From positions 19,513,165 through 19,577,164 of the forward strand of contig JANCRA010000016.1 in NCBI GenBank assembly GCA_024362935.1: a DNA stretch of 64,000 nucleotides. The letters run 5' to 3'. The DNA is from Setophaga petechia (lineage: Eukaryota; Chordata; Aves; Passeriformes; Parulidae). The position numbers were made by a program, and so were the translations under genes. The notes under the pieces are model-generated. The model was not told the origin of the DNA, did no database searches, and worked only from the letters and a program-made list of their open reading frames with translations. Positions 1-11,161 of this stretch are shown here, piece by piece; the first letter of the stretch is position 1; every line of letters starts with the position of its first letter.

Positions 1-1191
1 ATGTGTTTTACCAAGAGCATGATGAGACCAGATAGTCCAAAGCATTCAAGAGATTTTATGCAATAATAATTTAATGTTGAAGCTACATAGTCTTAGAGTT
101 TGTATGTTAAAGCTCATTAAAGGAAAATAATTCCAGTATCTAAAGTACTGGGTTGTATTAAATTCCCTGTAGTCTGTAGGATTCCACACAGCTCCTCATT
201 ATTTCAAGATCACCTAAGCCAGTACCAGTGGACCTTGCATGCACAGGCTTATTTAGATTCCTCCCTCTTCCCTCCCCACATAAACATTTATCTCTAAATG
301 TTTGTTCCTGTTAGTGCCAGGGAGGCTGGAGTATTTTGTGAGCCTTTGTTCTGTGGATGGTTGGCTCTTGTAGTTAACTTACCCAAGGTGATCCATCAAT
401 TTGGGGAAATTCCAGGGTACTTCAAGAATAGAAACATTTCCCTAGGAAACCATGTGTGTGACTGTGGTGTTGTACCAGGTGATGGGAGAGGAGATGTTCT
501 GATCCCAAATGTGGAATCAATTAGGTCCACAGTGTCTTGGGAGCATGCTTGAAATTGTAGTGCAGTAAATGGCAAGGCAGCAGATGGAATCAGAACCAGG
601 ACAAATTGCTGCTATTAAATTGATTGAGCCTCCTAAAATAATGGGTTAGACTGGGAAGGAAAAAAATTGCTATAATTTTGAGGCACTTTATATACTGGAA
701 GAGTCTGTCTTAGTTCTTCACTGTGTCTTGTCTAAAAATGTTCCTTCAGCTTTCTCTTCCAGCATGTTGTCCCAATCCCAGTTGGCATTAAGGAATTGAA
801 ATCCTTTTAGTTTCTCTGTGCCTTAGTGGCATGGCCAAAGCTGGAGCACAGAACACACAGGTCACACTAGAAGCAGACTTCCTTGTGTTTAATTACCTTT
901 TTGGGATTATTTCCTAACTGCACTTTGCTTTGCTAATGTTTATGCTGGTATCTATACATTAAAAATCAATTTTTCTGCTCTCACCTGCAACACTGCCCAT
1001 TTACTTTTTGTGGATTTCTGTTTCTGTTCATCACTTGAATATTGTGCATATGAATCAGGAGCTAAGTACCTAAATTAGACCATCCTGTGTGTGTGGGTTT
1101 ACATCTTTGTTGAATTATCTTTTATTAGCACCTTATGGAGTAAAGGTTCTACCTGCTTTCATTGTTGTTTGCTCTCCCTGTTGTTTTGCAG
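1..1191. other. Unassigned sequence upstream of candidate terminal exon
   Basis: No repeat family or convincing exon was recognised here. If the exon starting at 1192 is real, this stretch is the 3' part of its preceding intron, and 1150-1191 holds the pyrimidine-rich acceptor tract. A short open frame at 298-552 has no splice or homology support. Confidence 0.4.
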
Positions 1192-1281
1192 AGGGTTTGT
1201 GGTGCCATTCAGGAAGCCCTGGCAACACGAAAACAGGAGAAGCTGGTGAAGAGAGCATCCTTGCAGTGGAGAAAACCTTAA
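1192..1281 (+). CDS. Candidate 3'-terminal coding exon, gene unknown
   Basis: A T-rich tract ends in a good splice acceptor (ttgttttgcag, AG at 1190-1191). Read in phase 0 from 1192, it encodes about 29 residues before a TAA at 1279-1281. The peptide begins RVCGAIQEALATRKQEKLVK, is rich in Lys, Arg, Glu and Gln, and looks like the charged tail of a soluble protein. I do not recognise the family. AATAAA signals at about 2746 and 2806 would give a 3' UTR of about 1.5 kb. The other two frames are also open for some distance, so the frame is a judgement based on protein-like composition. No upstream exon is visible in the 1.2 kb available, so this could be a chance ORF. Confidence 0.3.
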   Translation, partial: RVCGAIQEALATRKQEKLVKRASLQWRKP

Positions 1282-2743
1282 ATGCTGTCTTGATAGGACA
1301 GGATTTGTCAGGTCTGACACTTGGTATGCAGTTTTCTCCCTAAAATTGATTAGAAGCAACGTGGAAACTTGGGGCAAAAAGTAAAAATAAAATATCTGAG
1401 GTGTTCTTTCAAAGTCAACAACCATTGACACTTCAGTTTTAGAAGTTATGCATCATTTGGAAGGAATGGGTTTCTAAAACATGCATTTCAGTTTAAAAAT
1501 TCTGTTTTTTGATAAAATGTTTTCCCACTCTGAAATTTTATTTTCTGCCCTTTTAATGTCAGAGATGGTAAAATGAAGTGGTTACCCTATTTGCACTCTA
1601 AGGTTATGGTGTACAGACCAGTGGTTGTGGTTGTGGTGTTTTTTCAGATGAAGCACTTCTGTTAGTGATTGAAACAAATTAAAAACTCTATTTTAAACAA
1701 CATTCTCCTTAAATGACTCTACACAATTTAGCTAATATAATTTCATCTCTGAATGTTTAGTATTAAAAAATACTGCACTGAAGCAATGTAATAATTTCTA
1801 TATATGAAAGAAATAGGCTATGGTTGTCTGGAAATGTTTACTTTGAAATGTTATCACATTATAATTGAAAATCTGCACTTTAAAAATGGAAAATATTATT
1901 CACCTGTCATGTGCCTGTTTATGGTTTTGGTTGTGTCACTGTAGCCTAAAGAATTCTCCAGGAGGAACAGCACACTGGGTTTAGCATTGTATGTCAAAAA
2001 CCTAAATCTGAGAAATGAGCTGTCCCTATTGCAGTGCACAGTTACTCCAGGAGAATGCCAGGATGCCATCCCACTGAGGTGAGACTCACTTCTCATGGAG
2101 CCTTTTTGCTGCACTTTCTCCTCCTGAAGGCTGTCAGCATTCAGTTTAGCCCAACAGTTACACACAAATTGTGTGCCTGGCATGGATAACCCATGAACTT
2201 CCTTGAGACAAGTTCCAATATTCCCAGAGACCCATCCATGGGTACCTGAGTCAGGGCTAGAGGGGCAGATTGGAGTTCAGGGATCAGGGAGCTGGGAGCT
2301 GTTGCTGTCAGATCAGAAAATCAGTGTCCTTGCAAAAACTCATGAAAATTTGACCTTCCCAATTTCCTTTTCTTGGAAACAATATGTTCTATTTCTTACT
2401 TCTCTTTTGTGCTGGATAACAGCTGTAGATACAAACCTGATGAACTAAAATGACAGTATTTTTCTACAGATCCATACAGAGCACCAGGCCTGGATTTTTT
2501 AAACTCTACCTTTAGGGGTTGGTGCATTGTGTAAATGCACTCTTTACCTGTGCCTATGAGCTCACCAAAGTGAGAAAGTTTAAGATATTTGTATGCTGCC
2601 AAACAGAGAACTTGTAGAGAGCATTGCACACATGATTTGATTGTTGTTGTATGCACATGGCATTAATCCACTTTGCTACAAGGGAAGAAATGTGGTACAG
2701 CTTTAATTCTTGCTATCACCTGTTTTCTAGAAAGCTCTGCTCA

Positions 2744-2830
2744 ACAATAAATCCAATAGCTGTACAGCTTGTATGTATATCAAGTTCATGTTTAAAAAAA
2801 AAGACAATAAATTTTTATATGCAAGTATTT
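2744..2830 (+). terminator. Candidate polyadenylation signals of the gene ending at 1281
   Basis: Two AATAAA hexamers occur about 60 bp apart (near 2746 and 2806), the second followed by T- and GT-containing sequence. An earlier AATAAA lies near 1386. They are on the strand of the candidate terminal exon and would close its transcript. AATAAA is common by chance in AT-rich DNA, so support is weak. Confidence 0.25.
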
Positions 2831-3470
2831 GTGCTATGATTTAAAGTTTTGTTTCTTCTCAAGTGCTTTGGTTTGCCTCGTGTCACTGACACTGTCAGAA
2901 AACCATCAGAGTACAAAGTACTGCAGGAGAGCTTTCCCCAGCTCAGCAGTTGCTGCACCTTGTGTTCTGACATTAGGGACAGTTGTATGAGTCCTGCCTC
3001 TTAATTCATACTTGAAAATAGATGTCACTTCAGTCTGCTTGGTGCATGCTCAGACAGTGTCATGTGCCTGCTTTTGGGTGAATTGGAGCTTAGAACAGTT
3101 CTGAAGAGACCTTTCTGACTCCAGCCTTCTGCTTGATTCCCTTGTGTACTTCCTCATGGTTTTGATAAACTTTCTGGCTTGAACTGTGAACAGGGGATAC
3201 TTCATTTGCTCACTTTATATGTGACTAGCTTCAATGAAGAAAATTCTATTTCAAATAGTCTGAAGAAGCAGTAGGTTTTGTTTTGAGCTGCACAAATTTG
3301 CAGTTTGGGTTGCCAGCTGAATTTGAGCTGGTAGGTGACCCCAGCTGCAGTGATGGATGACCTTCTTTGCCACTTGGACCAAGAGGACATGAGAGAGGAA
3401 TTGCATTTCTTGCTGCAATGCAGATGGATGTTTGGGATGAACAGGTTTCCAGTGCTGGTCCTGGCCTTAC

Positions 3471-3654
3471 CTCTGGTGTTCCATCCCACGTTACCCTGTC
3501 TCCTCCTGGCTGTGCTTTGTTTTTATTTAAAGATGCCTTTGGCACAGCTGCATCCTCTGCAGCTGCTCTTGACTCTACCTGAGCTTTGGGAACTTCCCTT
3601 TCCTGTTCCCTGCCAGTTCTTTTCCTTAAGTGCTGCATGTTCTTGAAGAGCTGG
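3471..3654 (-). CDS. Candidate internal exon on the minus strand, gene unknown
   Basis: On the minus strand a long pyrimidine tract (cctctccttgtcccttctcttcctcag) ends in an acceptor just before 3654. A strong donor (GAG|gtaagg) follows position 3471. The 184-nt interval between them is open in one frame: one base completes a split codon, then 61 codons. The peptide starts QLFKNMQHLRKRTGREQERE and continues as a hydrophilic Lys/Arg/Glu/Ala-rich segment of the disordered or coiled type. The same frame stays open past the donor to a TAG at 3246-3248, so it could instead be a terminal exon at 3246-3654. I recognise no family, and no partner exons were found in the window. Confidence 0.3.
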
Positions 3655-4219
3655 CTGAGGAAGAGAAGGGACAAGGAGAGGCTCTGGTCTAATCTCTCTG
3701 TGCCCAGCAGAAGAACAAGTGCAGAATTAAATTCTTTTTCTATGATCTGTTGGGGTAACAGGGTAACACTATGTTTCAGACAGTCTTGAGAGATGAATTT
3801 CAACTAGGTGCAAGTGAAGAGATTTTTCAAAGATTTTGGTGTTGTTGTGGGGAGTTTTTTGGTTTGTTTTGTTGTTGTTTATTTTTTGTTTTGTTTTTTT
3901 TAAATATCTGGCAACAGAATGTTTTTCCACACCTTGAAGATATTATGCCTCTGTGAAGCTGTGGAGTTTTTCAGTATTACTGAGCACACCAGATTGCCAA
4001 GCTGTTGCCATCTTCCTACTTTTTCCTTTCAGTGAGCACCCAGAAGCTTTTTGCTGTCTCAAAGGCAATTTTGTACCGAATATTAAGACAGTAAAATTAG
4101 TGTTAATTAGAACTCCAAGCATTTAGGTCAGACCTGGGTCCTTTCTTTGCTTCAGTTACTCCTTTGCTTTCTGGCTCATCACAGGTTTCTCCAGCTCTTC
4201 AAAAGTGTTTTTGTCACAA
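3655..4219. other. Unassigned T-rich sequence
   Basis: It contains a T/G-rich low-complexity run at about 3838-3905. Otherwise nothing was recognised between the candidate minus-strand exon and LTR A. Confidence 0.4.
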
Positions 4220-4225
4220 GGTGTG

Positions 4226-4848
4226 TGTGGGGACCCAGGACATCCCTCTGGCTGTCCTGAGCAGCCCAGACCCTGCCAGGGGTCTCAGAGACCCTGGCAC
4301 AGAGCCCAAAATGCCTCTGTGGGTTTGATTATGGCCCATGGAGCAAATTACCAACCTTCTATGAAGATAGCAAGCCACAAGAGTTTAAGTAGAATATTAG
4401 TGAAATTATCACAGGGTGAATTATGCATTTTGGGATTTTGGTACAGGGGGGTTATGGAGGCAAGATGGAGGGAACTGGGTGTGTCCAGCCTTTCTCCTTC
4501 TTCTTCTTGGCCTCCATCTTCTGTGGTGATGTTGGCACTCACAGATTGGTTTAGAGTAGAAGCTCACTGTCTAACACAGGTGATGGGCATTGGACAGTAA
4601 TTGTAAACATTGCACAGGTGGTTTGTAGTATAAAGACACAACACCACCCTGGGGGCAGGCAGAGTGCCTGTGGCTGCCCTGCTGACCAGATCTCTGCTGG
4701 GCAGAAAGAAAATTTTATAGATAAGAATTAATAAACAACCTTGAGCCCGAGAGATGAAGAGCTCTGACTCCTTCTTTAAGTGCCAGGCTGGGAAAACAGA
4801 CTCTGGAACTTTTCTCGGGGTCACTGTGACAAACCAATGATCCTGACA
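4226..4848 (+). mobile_element. Solo LTR A, class II-like endogenous retrovirus
   Basis: The 623-bp element begins TGTGGGGACCC, ends CCTGACA and is flanked by perfect 6-bp direct repeats GGTGTG (4220-4225 and 4849-4854). A TATA-like box lies at about 4629 and an AATAAA signal at 4730-4735, in the order expected for U3-R-U5. It aligns by eye along its length with the reverse complement of 23704-24344. No internal retroviral sequence adjoins it, so it is a solo LTR left by LTR-LTR recombination. A 6-bp TSD is usual for class II (ERVK-type) elements. Only two CpGs remain, against 13 in the sister copy, which suggests an older insertion. Open frames across it on both strands are not genes. Confidence 0.9.
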
Positions 4849-4854
4849 GGTGTG

Positions 4855-7126
4855 GGGAATGCTGAGTCCTTGGGACTGTTTCTCAGGCTGTTGCTGCAGC
4901 TGTAGCCTCCTGAAACCCCTATGAGACCTGCCCAGTCCTTTGTGCCATGCCCTCTGTGCCCTGGCATGCTCAGCTGGCCCCAAGGCACAGAACAGTACAG
5001 ACTTCCTCCTGTAGGTCTGTGACCCAGGAACCATTTGAAAAAGACAGTAGCAGAAAAATGATAACACAGTCAAGCTGTTTCATTGGAAAACACAGGGATA
5101 TGCTTGTGCTTACATTTTTAGAGCTATTTAATTCTTTACAAAACCAGAGAATGATGTGAGGACTTTAGGAGTAGATAATGACTGTGTGTGCTTCTTCCCA
5201 GGATAGTGCTCCCAATTCCACTTAACCATCAGCTTTAAGGAGCATTTTACTTTGAGAGTTTTCCTTGAGTTTCTGCCCAGTCTGGAGACAAGTAAATACT
5301 CACCTGCTGAAATGTTGTGTTTTAAAAATGCAGTCAGCTTCTTTACAGATTTCTTACATGAGCTTGGTCCATTTTGCTGTTAACTGTTCAAGGGGATTTT
5401 AGACTCTCTTTCAATGATAATTTTTCATGGATTTTATTTAGACTTTTCCTCTCAAAGTGACCCTATATTCATTGAGTACTGCCAGTCATTCTCTACTTTT
5501 CTGTATTGTATTCTGTATTCTCTACAATTCTGCATTGTAATGCTAGAGAATTACAACAAACCAAGCACTTACAAGTACTTATGTGGAATTTTAAAGAACC
5601 AAACAGCATCACAGCATTCTCAAAGCCCTCAGACTGTGGGATACCATTGCAGGTGTTTGCAGCCTGAGTCCACCCTCTGTGCCTGGCTGCAGTCTCAGGA
5701 GATGCCTTCAAAGCTCTGCTGATCTGGGATTCTGTCACTACAGGAAATCTAAAATACCCTCTCCCCCCAACACCAAAGAAAATGACCCAGGAGAATTTGG
5801 AAAATTACCTAAAATTAGCCTCTTGTGTTTCCAGTGATGAAGTATATGCATCAAAGGAACTCCTACCTCTCACCATCACATTTAACCATTTTCTCAAAGT
5901 TTGCAGATCCTGGAAGATTGTTTGGTTTTTTTGTAGGCACAGAATAGGGAGTAGTTTACTAGTAAGAGAATAAATAGTTTTGAAGGGGATAAATTGTGAA
6001 GTTGAAGGAGGGGATAAGTAACTCAGCTTAACAATCAAGTAGCAATGTTCTTATTTCATTTCTGGCAGTAAATGAGCTTTTATTGTAGTGTAATAACACA
6101 GAGATTACAGTAGGTGTATCCTAATCTTGGGTTATGCTTGGCAAGATGGATTATTTATATAAGGGTACCTTGGGTCACTCAGAAGATTTAAAAATAAAAT
6201 TAAGAAGATTTAGCTTTAAAAGTGTAAAGTGACTTGTGAAACCTTTTGAAGCTAGCTAACACCTGTTTGAAAAAATAATTCTTTCAACAGTTTATAAAGT
6301 TGCATTTCATCAAACCTGAGTGTGAAGACTTAATTTGAAATAGATGCCCCAGTGGACTGACCAGAGAAGTTTTATCATATGAAACAAATGGAGGGATTTG
6401 AGAATCAACACATACAGCTTCGAGTTTCATTGGAAAAATCAAAGCTTTTTAAATTAAGCTTTGTTTGCAAGCTGTTAAGCTTGTTTATTAAGATTTCCTG
6501 GACAAGGGTATGCTCTGGAGGGAGAGGGCAGCTCCCAGTTAAACCTGTGGTGCCATAGGAGTGTGCTGGAGCAGGAGAAGGACAGATCAGAGTGGGGGGA
6601 AAAGTTGTTTTACAACTAGATATCTAATTAATATTGGTTCCAGGTATATGAATATTTGTTTAGTTTACTAATGATCCTAATGAAATTCCTCCTCTTGGAT
6701 TATGGATCTTGTTTGCACAATCACAAAGTAACAGTGAGGCAAAGACACAGATCTCCAGATCTTACTATTTATTATCTCTGTGCTGCAATTTGCTTCTGTT
6801 TTGGATTTTTCTAGATATTTACCATCAGCTAAGGTGGTAGCTTAATCTGGTTACCTCAACTGTCTGAGGGAGAAAAGCTGAAACATGAAAGCAGAAGTAA
6901 CTCCTAAAAGGAATAAACTGACCTGTTGAAAGCTTGATTCAGTTCACTGTATCTTCACCCTTCCTGTAAGTCAACAAGTAAACCTCTAGGTTGACAACAT
7001 TTTATATTATTTATTATAAAATGAGATGGTTAATTGTTTATCCTGATCTTTAGATGGTATAGAGGCCAGGGGAACAAGGAGGATGGGAGGAACCCCATAA
7101 TACTGACATGATAACTTGGGAGTGGA
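4855..7126. other. Unassigned AT-rich sequence
   Basis: No recognised repeat family, exon with splice support, or RNA gene. A local cluster of AAGCTT-like words occurs at about 6440-6490. It is most likely intron or intergenic DNA. Confidence 0.4.
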
Positions 7127-7166
7127 GGATTTATCATTATCCTGAAAGTAGGATAATGATAAATCC
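7127..7166. repeat. Perfect 16-bp inverted repeat (hairpin)
   Basis: The arm GGATTTATCATTATCC at 7127-7142 is followed after 8 nt by its exact reverse complement at 7151-7166. The first and last loop bases also pair. It is short for a pre-miRNA and its flanks do not extend the pairing, so it may be a remnant of a palindromic element or simply a cruciform-capable sequence. Confidence 0.9.
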
Positions 7167-10100
7167 ATGAGATGGCTAGGCCTTCTGAGGTAAAAGCAAA
7201 TTATTAAAAACCTGATTTGGTGTCCTGACACAAATTCCTTTGACATCAGTAATTGGGAAAATAACTGGTTGTGAAGACCAACAACAGTATTGAAACAGTA
7301 ACTTTGTTAGATCTTAACAAGGAAAAGAAATTTTTCCTTGGATTTCATTCAGAGAGGTGGAGCCATTCCCAGGTACTTTACTGGAGTCAGCAGATAGAGC
7401 ACTGAAAATGTTCTTTATTGCTAAAATGACAACACTCAGATTCCACTGCTGGTCTTGTGTGTGTGTCCACATTGTTTTTACACTCTGCTGTTTAGCAGAG
7501 GCACAGTAAAGATGTCCAAGTCCATAAAACACTTGTCCAAAACAAAAGGCTTGAAAAGTAGGGAAGCAGTTTGTGCATTAAATAATGGAGTGAGTTTGCA
7601 GGGATTTGGAACATCTCCCCAGCAGGTGTGACATACATTCCTCTCACACAGAATAAAAGCTTTATAGCTAAATCACTGAGCTGTACAGGTCTGGTCTCTG
7701 CACTGATAAATGTGGCCCTGAATCTGCCCTTGGGCTGGTTGATGTATGAGGGCTGGGTTGTGCTTATAAAACTTCCTCTCATGTTTGTCATCTTCACCTC
7801 TGGCTGTGCTTTCCCTTGCCCTACTGGAAAGAAATTTGCTGTTGACTTGTCAAGATCTATGACATTACACCAAGGTGCTCATGAGGAATCCAAAAAGACT
7901 TCTGCAGCTGATCCCAAAGAATTGTTGCAGGTTAATTGTCAGTAAAAGCTGCACAAAGGGATGTAATCACATAAAAAGAAAATGCAGGTTTAGTATAGTG
8001 AGAAACTTTGAACAGCTAACTGCTTAGGAACTTCACACTTTAACAGAGTGCACCAGCCTTGAGTAACTGATGCTGATAAACATCATTCTCTAAGTTGCTG
8101 TGAAATTAAAAAAAAATAAACCAGCATATTCCTGAAAACAGCTTGGAGCTAATCACAAAGGTGTTTTACAGTTGGACACTCAGTGCAGCCCAGCAGCAGT
8201 GCAGGGGCTCAGGTGAGTGTGGCAGGGCTGCAGTGAAGGGAGGCTGCTGGAAATTGTTGTTCCAGGAGTTACCCACAAGGTGGGGGAATGGACCTTTGTA
8301 TTTTACTGCTGTATCTTTGCATCTTTCCTGCCCCCCTCCTCCTGCCTGGATTTTAAAATTTCCTGCTTGATGTGGTCAATGCAGAGCATGGAGCAGGAAA
8401 TCAGAGCCTGGCAGGAGCTTTTCAAGCTGTAGATCCAAATCTGGAGTTTTACAAGTGTTGGAAAAACACTACAGAGATCATTGACATGTTATTTCTTATT
8501 TGTACACAGTGTAATAAGGAATCTGAGGTAGTGCAGATTTCCATGGGTGCAGGTTTCTTTAGTGGGGAATGTTTTAGTTTAAAAGCTTTCCTGTGTGGTT
8601 TTTACTGATGTGTTCAATCTGTTAATGGTATTATTGATCTGTAGGTGGCTGTGGAACAGGCAGTGTCCTGTTTTCCCTCTCTGTATCTGATAAATTCAGA
8701 GACATCTGAGGCAGCCCAAGAAGCCATCAGAGGACTCTTTAACAGGGTTATGTACTTTGTGCTGTTTAGCTAAAGTTAATACAAATCTAATTTTTCTCAG
8801 TACTTTATAGTAGATACGGCACCTGTTTCAAATAGCATTTAAAAATCTAAGAGTAATGCAAACAAAACAAAAATTAAAAATTAGAAATATTATTCTGTAT
8901 TTTGGTCACAACTTCTGCTTCTTTCTTTAGAGACTGCCACAACAAGTGCTGATAAAGAGAAAGAGTCCTCACTCAGCTTGTGTGGCTCAGTTGTAGGAGC
9001 CATTCTCACACCCTGAGCTTCCAGGGCTCAGAGTGTCATGGATGTTCCTTTGCAGCCTGCAAGAACTTGAGATGCAAAAGCTCATTTACCCTTTTTGTGT
9101 CTGTATTGTTTGTTGCAAGTTTTTCTTTGTCTCATTTTAGAATCCTTTCCAGTTCCTTCTTTCTAAAGATCTCTTCCCAATTCTTTGCAAAGTACCTAAA
9201 TGTTTCATAATTTGGCTGGATTTTTTACAGGCAAAAAAATATTTAGTGAGAGAAAATATTCCAGGAAGGGCATATGGGAGAAAAGACAGTCTTGATTGTA
9301 GGGGAATGACACATTCTAAACCAGGTTATTTCTGGAATTAGCAGGCAGAGAGTGCTCTCTGTGCTGGGTTCTGAGGGCTGCTCACATTTTCCTGCCATCA
9401 CTCACAATTTCCTAACCTTGGAGCATTTAGGGCTTGCAGGCCAGGGCTGAGAGCTGAGGAGAAGGCAGGAAAAAGGAGATGAGGCACTGGGAGTGAGATT
9501 GCTGCCCTGCTCCTTTTGTAGGCTCTGCCCAGCTGCTCTCATCCTGGCCAGGAGGAGAAAATACCTTGGGACTCTGTGGTTCATCTAATTTAGCCAACAA
9601 GCAACAAAGATTGTATTTTAGTTCCCAGTCTGGCCTTTTTATGAAAAGAATTCTGCTGGACATTGTGTCTGGGTTAATATCTGCCCTCTTTTGGGAAATA
9701 TTAAGGCTTCCATTGGCACAAAGACAAACTGAGCCAGCTGTGCTGGCACTGACACACTTGTGATAACCTGAGTGACAAATTCTGGGTGGCCTCTCATTTC
9801 CTTCTGATAATTTCTGTGGCTCATTCCTGACTAATCTAGTGACATTTGAAGGATTTAGGGGCTTAGAACAAAGGAAAAATGGAGAATGAAAAGGGGAGGA
9901 ACCTGAACAGGCCAAGAGACTTGAGAATGGTTCTGACTGCAGTACTTGCTCTCTGTGATCTGTGCTCACAAAGTTTAAAACCTTAATATAACCTAGATGG
10001 CAGAGACATTTATATTTGACTTGTGAGGTGTAAAACTGCTTTAGATAGAGGTAACACTTTGTTTTTGTTATAGATGAAAGTCAGTGGAGGAGTTCTTCAG

Positions 10101-10439
10101 GTTTGCTCTATGGATGTATTATCTCTAGCTCTTATGTTGCTGTTTCATTGTAAAAGTTAAACATGCTAAAGAATTAGTACATGTTTTGAACTCAACTTGC
10201 ATGCTGAAATGGGGACTTTCATTTGAATGAAGTTTTTATTGAAAGTGACTCCTTTTACAGTGTTTCCATTTTTGTTGACACTGAAGAACTGTCAGAAAAG
10301 TAAAGAAAAATTTCAGAAAAGAAATAAAAAATTTCACTTGGAAGCTGAAATAGTTTGGTTTTGAGGTGTTCCAGTGTTGTCTGATACAAGGTTCAGAGGT
10401 TTCATTGGTTCTGGTCTTTTCTGTGTGCTGAGGTGTCAC
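7167..10439. other. Unassigned sequence
   Basis: No repeat family or supported exon was recognised. A 180-codon minus-strand open frame at 9427-9969 has no family resemblance or splice context. Confidence 0.4.
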
Positions 10440-10880
10440 TGTCACATTTTCTGGAAAAATCCCTTTGCCCAGGATTCTTCTCCTGGGAAGCTGAGAAGCC
10501 TCAGAGAAAAAAAGAAAACAATAATTATCTGATTTGCTTCTCCTGTGTTTTGCTGCTTTGGAATGTGTTTGGAGATTATTTATCCAACAGGTGATTGTTT
10601 CATTGGTTTTCTGTGAATTATTTTGACTTTGGCCAATCAGTGCCAAGCTGTATCAAGGCTCTGGAAAGAGTCATGGGTTTTCATTATTCTCTTTTTAGCA
10701 TTCAGTAAGTATCCTTTCTGTATTCTTTAGTATAGTTTAGTTCAGTATTCTTTAATATAATAGAGTATCATAAAATATCATAGCATAATAATATAATATC
10801 ATAAAATAATAAATTAGCCTTTTGAGAACATGGAGTCAGATCCATCATTCCCTCCTTTGTCTGGGGACCCTATAAATACA
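10440..10880 (+). mobile_element. LTR D, passerine-type endogenous retrovirus LTR, AT-expanded
   Basis: It starts TGTCACATTTTCTGG and runs through a motif I associate with an abundant songbird LTR (aggattcttctcctgggaag, about 10470). A stretch very rich in AT (about 10720-10815) leads to an AATAAA at 10808-10813. The right end near 'aataca' at about 10875-10882 is approximate and no clean TSD was found, so the class is uncertain (ERVL-like from memory). No internal retroviral region adjoins, so it is probably solo. An open minus-strand frame at 10236-10646 partly overlaps it and is incidental. Confidence 0.65.
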
Positions 10881-11061
10881 ATGCTGGGGTCTGTGACCAC
10901 CTCTGGGGCACATCAATAATGCTCCCACTGGCAGAGTGGACTCAACAAAATGCCCCAAACCAGAGGAGGGAAGCCAAGGAAGGAGTGTGGAATTCTAGCA
11001 GGGAGGCTGTTGGTCAGTGCAGATACTCAAGTGTGGCATTTTCAAAGGCCCTGCCAGGTGA
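10881..11061. other. Short unassigned segment
   Basis: This is GC-richer sequence between LTR D and a tandem duplication. No feature recognised. Confidence 0.4.
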
Positions 11062-11161
11062 GCACAAGCAGGCAGGTGAAGCTCCAAGCCCTTGCAGTGC
11101 CATCAGTCAGGGCACAAGCAGGCAGGTGAAGCTCCAAGCCCTTGCAGTGCCATCAGTCAGG
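11062..11161. repeat. Two-copy 50-bp tandem duplication
   Basis: Units at 11062-11111 and 11112-11161 are essentially identical, starting gcacaagcaggcaggtgaag and ending in catcagtcagg. The near-identity suggests a recent local duplication, and copy number could vary between individuals. Confidence 0.95.

Noticed and set aside
4205..5073. Open frames of 131 and 169 codons
   Set aside because: They overlap solo LTR A, which is noncoding, and have no splice context.
9427..9969. 180-codon minus-strand open frame
   Set aside because: No recognisable family, no convincing splice sites, and a length possible by chance in 64 kb read in six frames.
10860..10882. tataaata near the right end of LTR D as a promoter
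   Set aside because: It lies after the polyadenylation signal of the LTR, where a core promoter is not expected.
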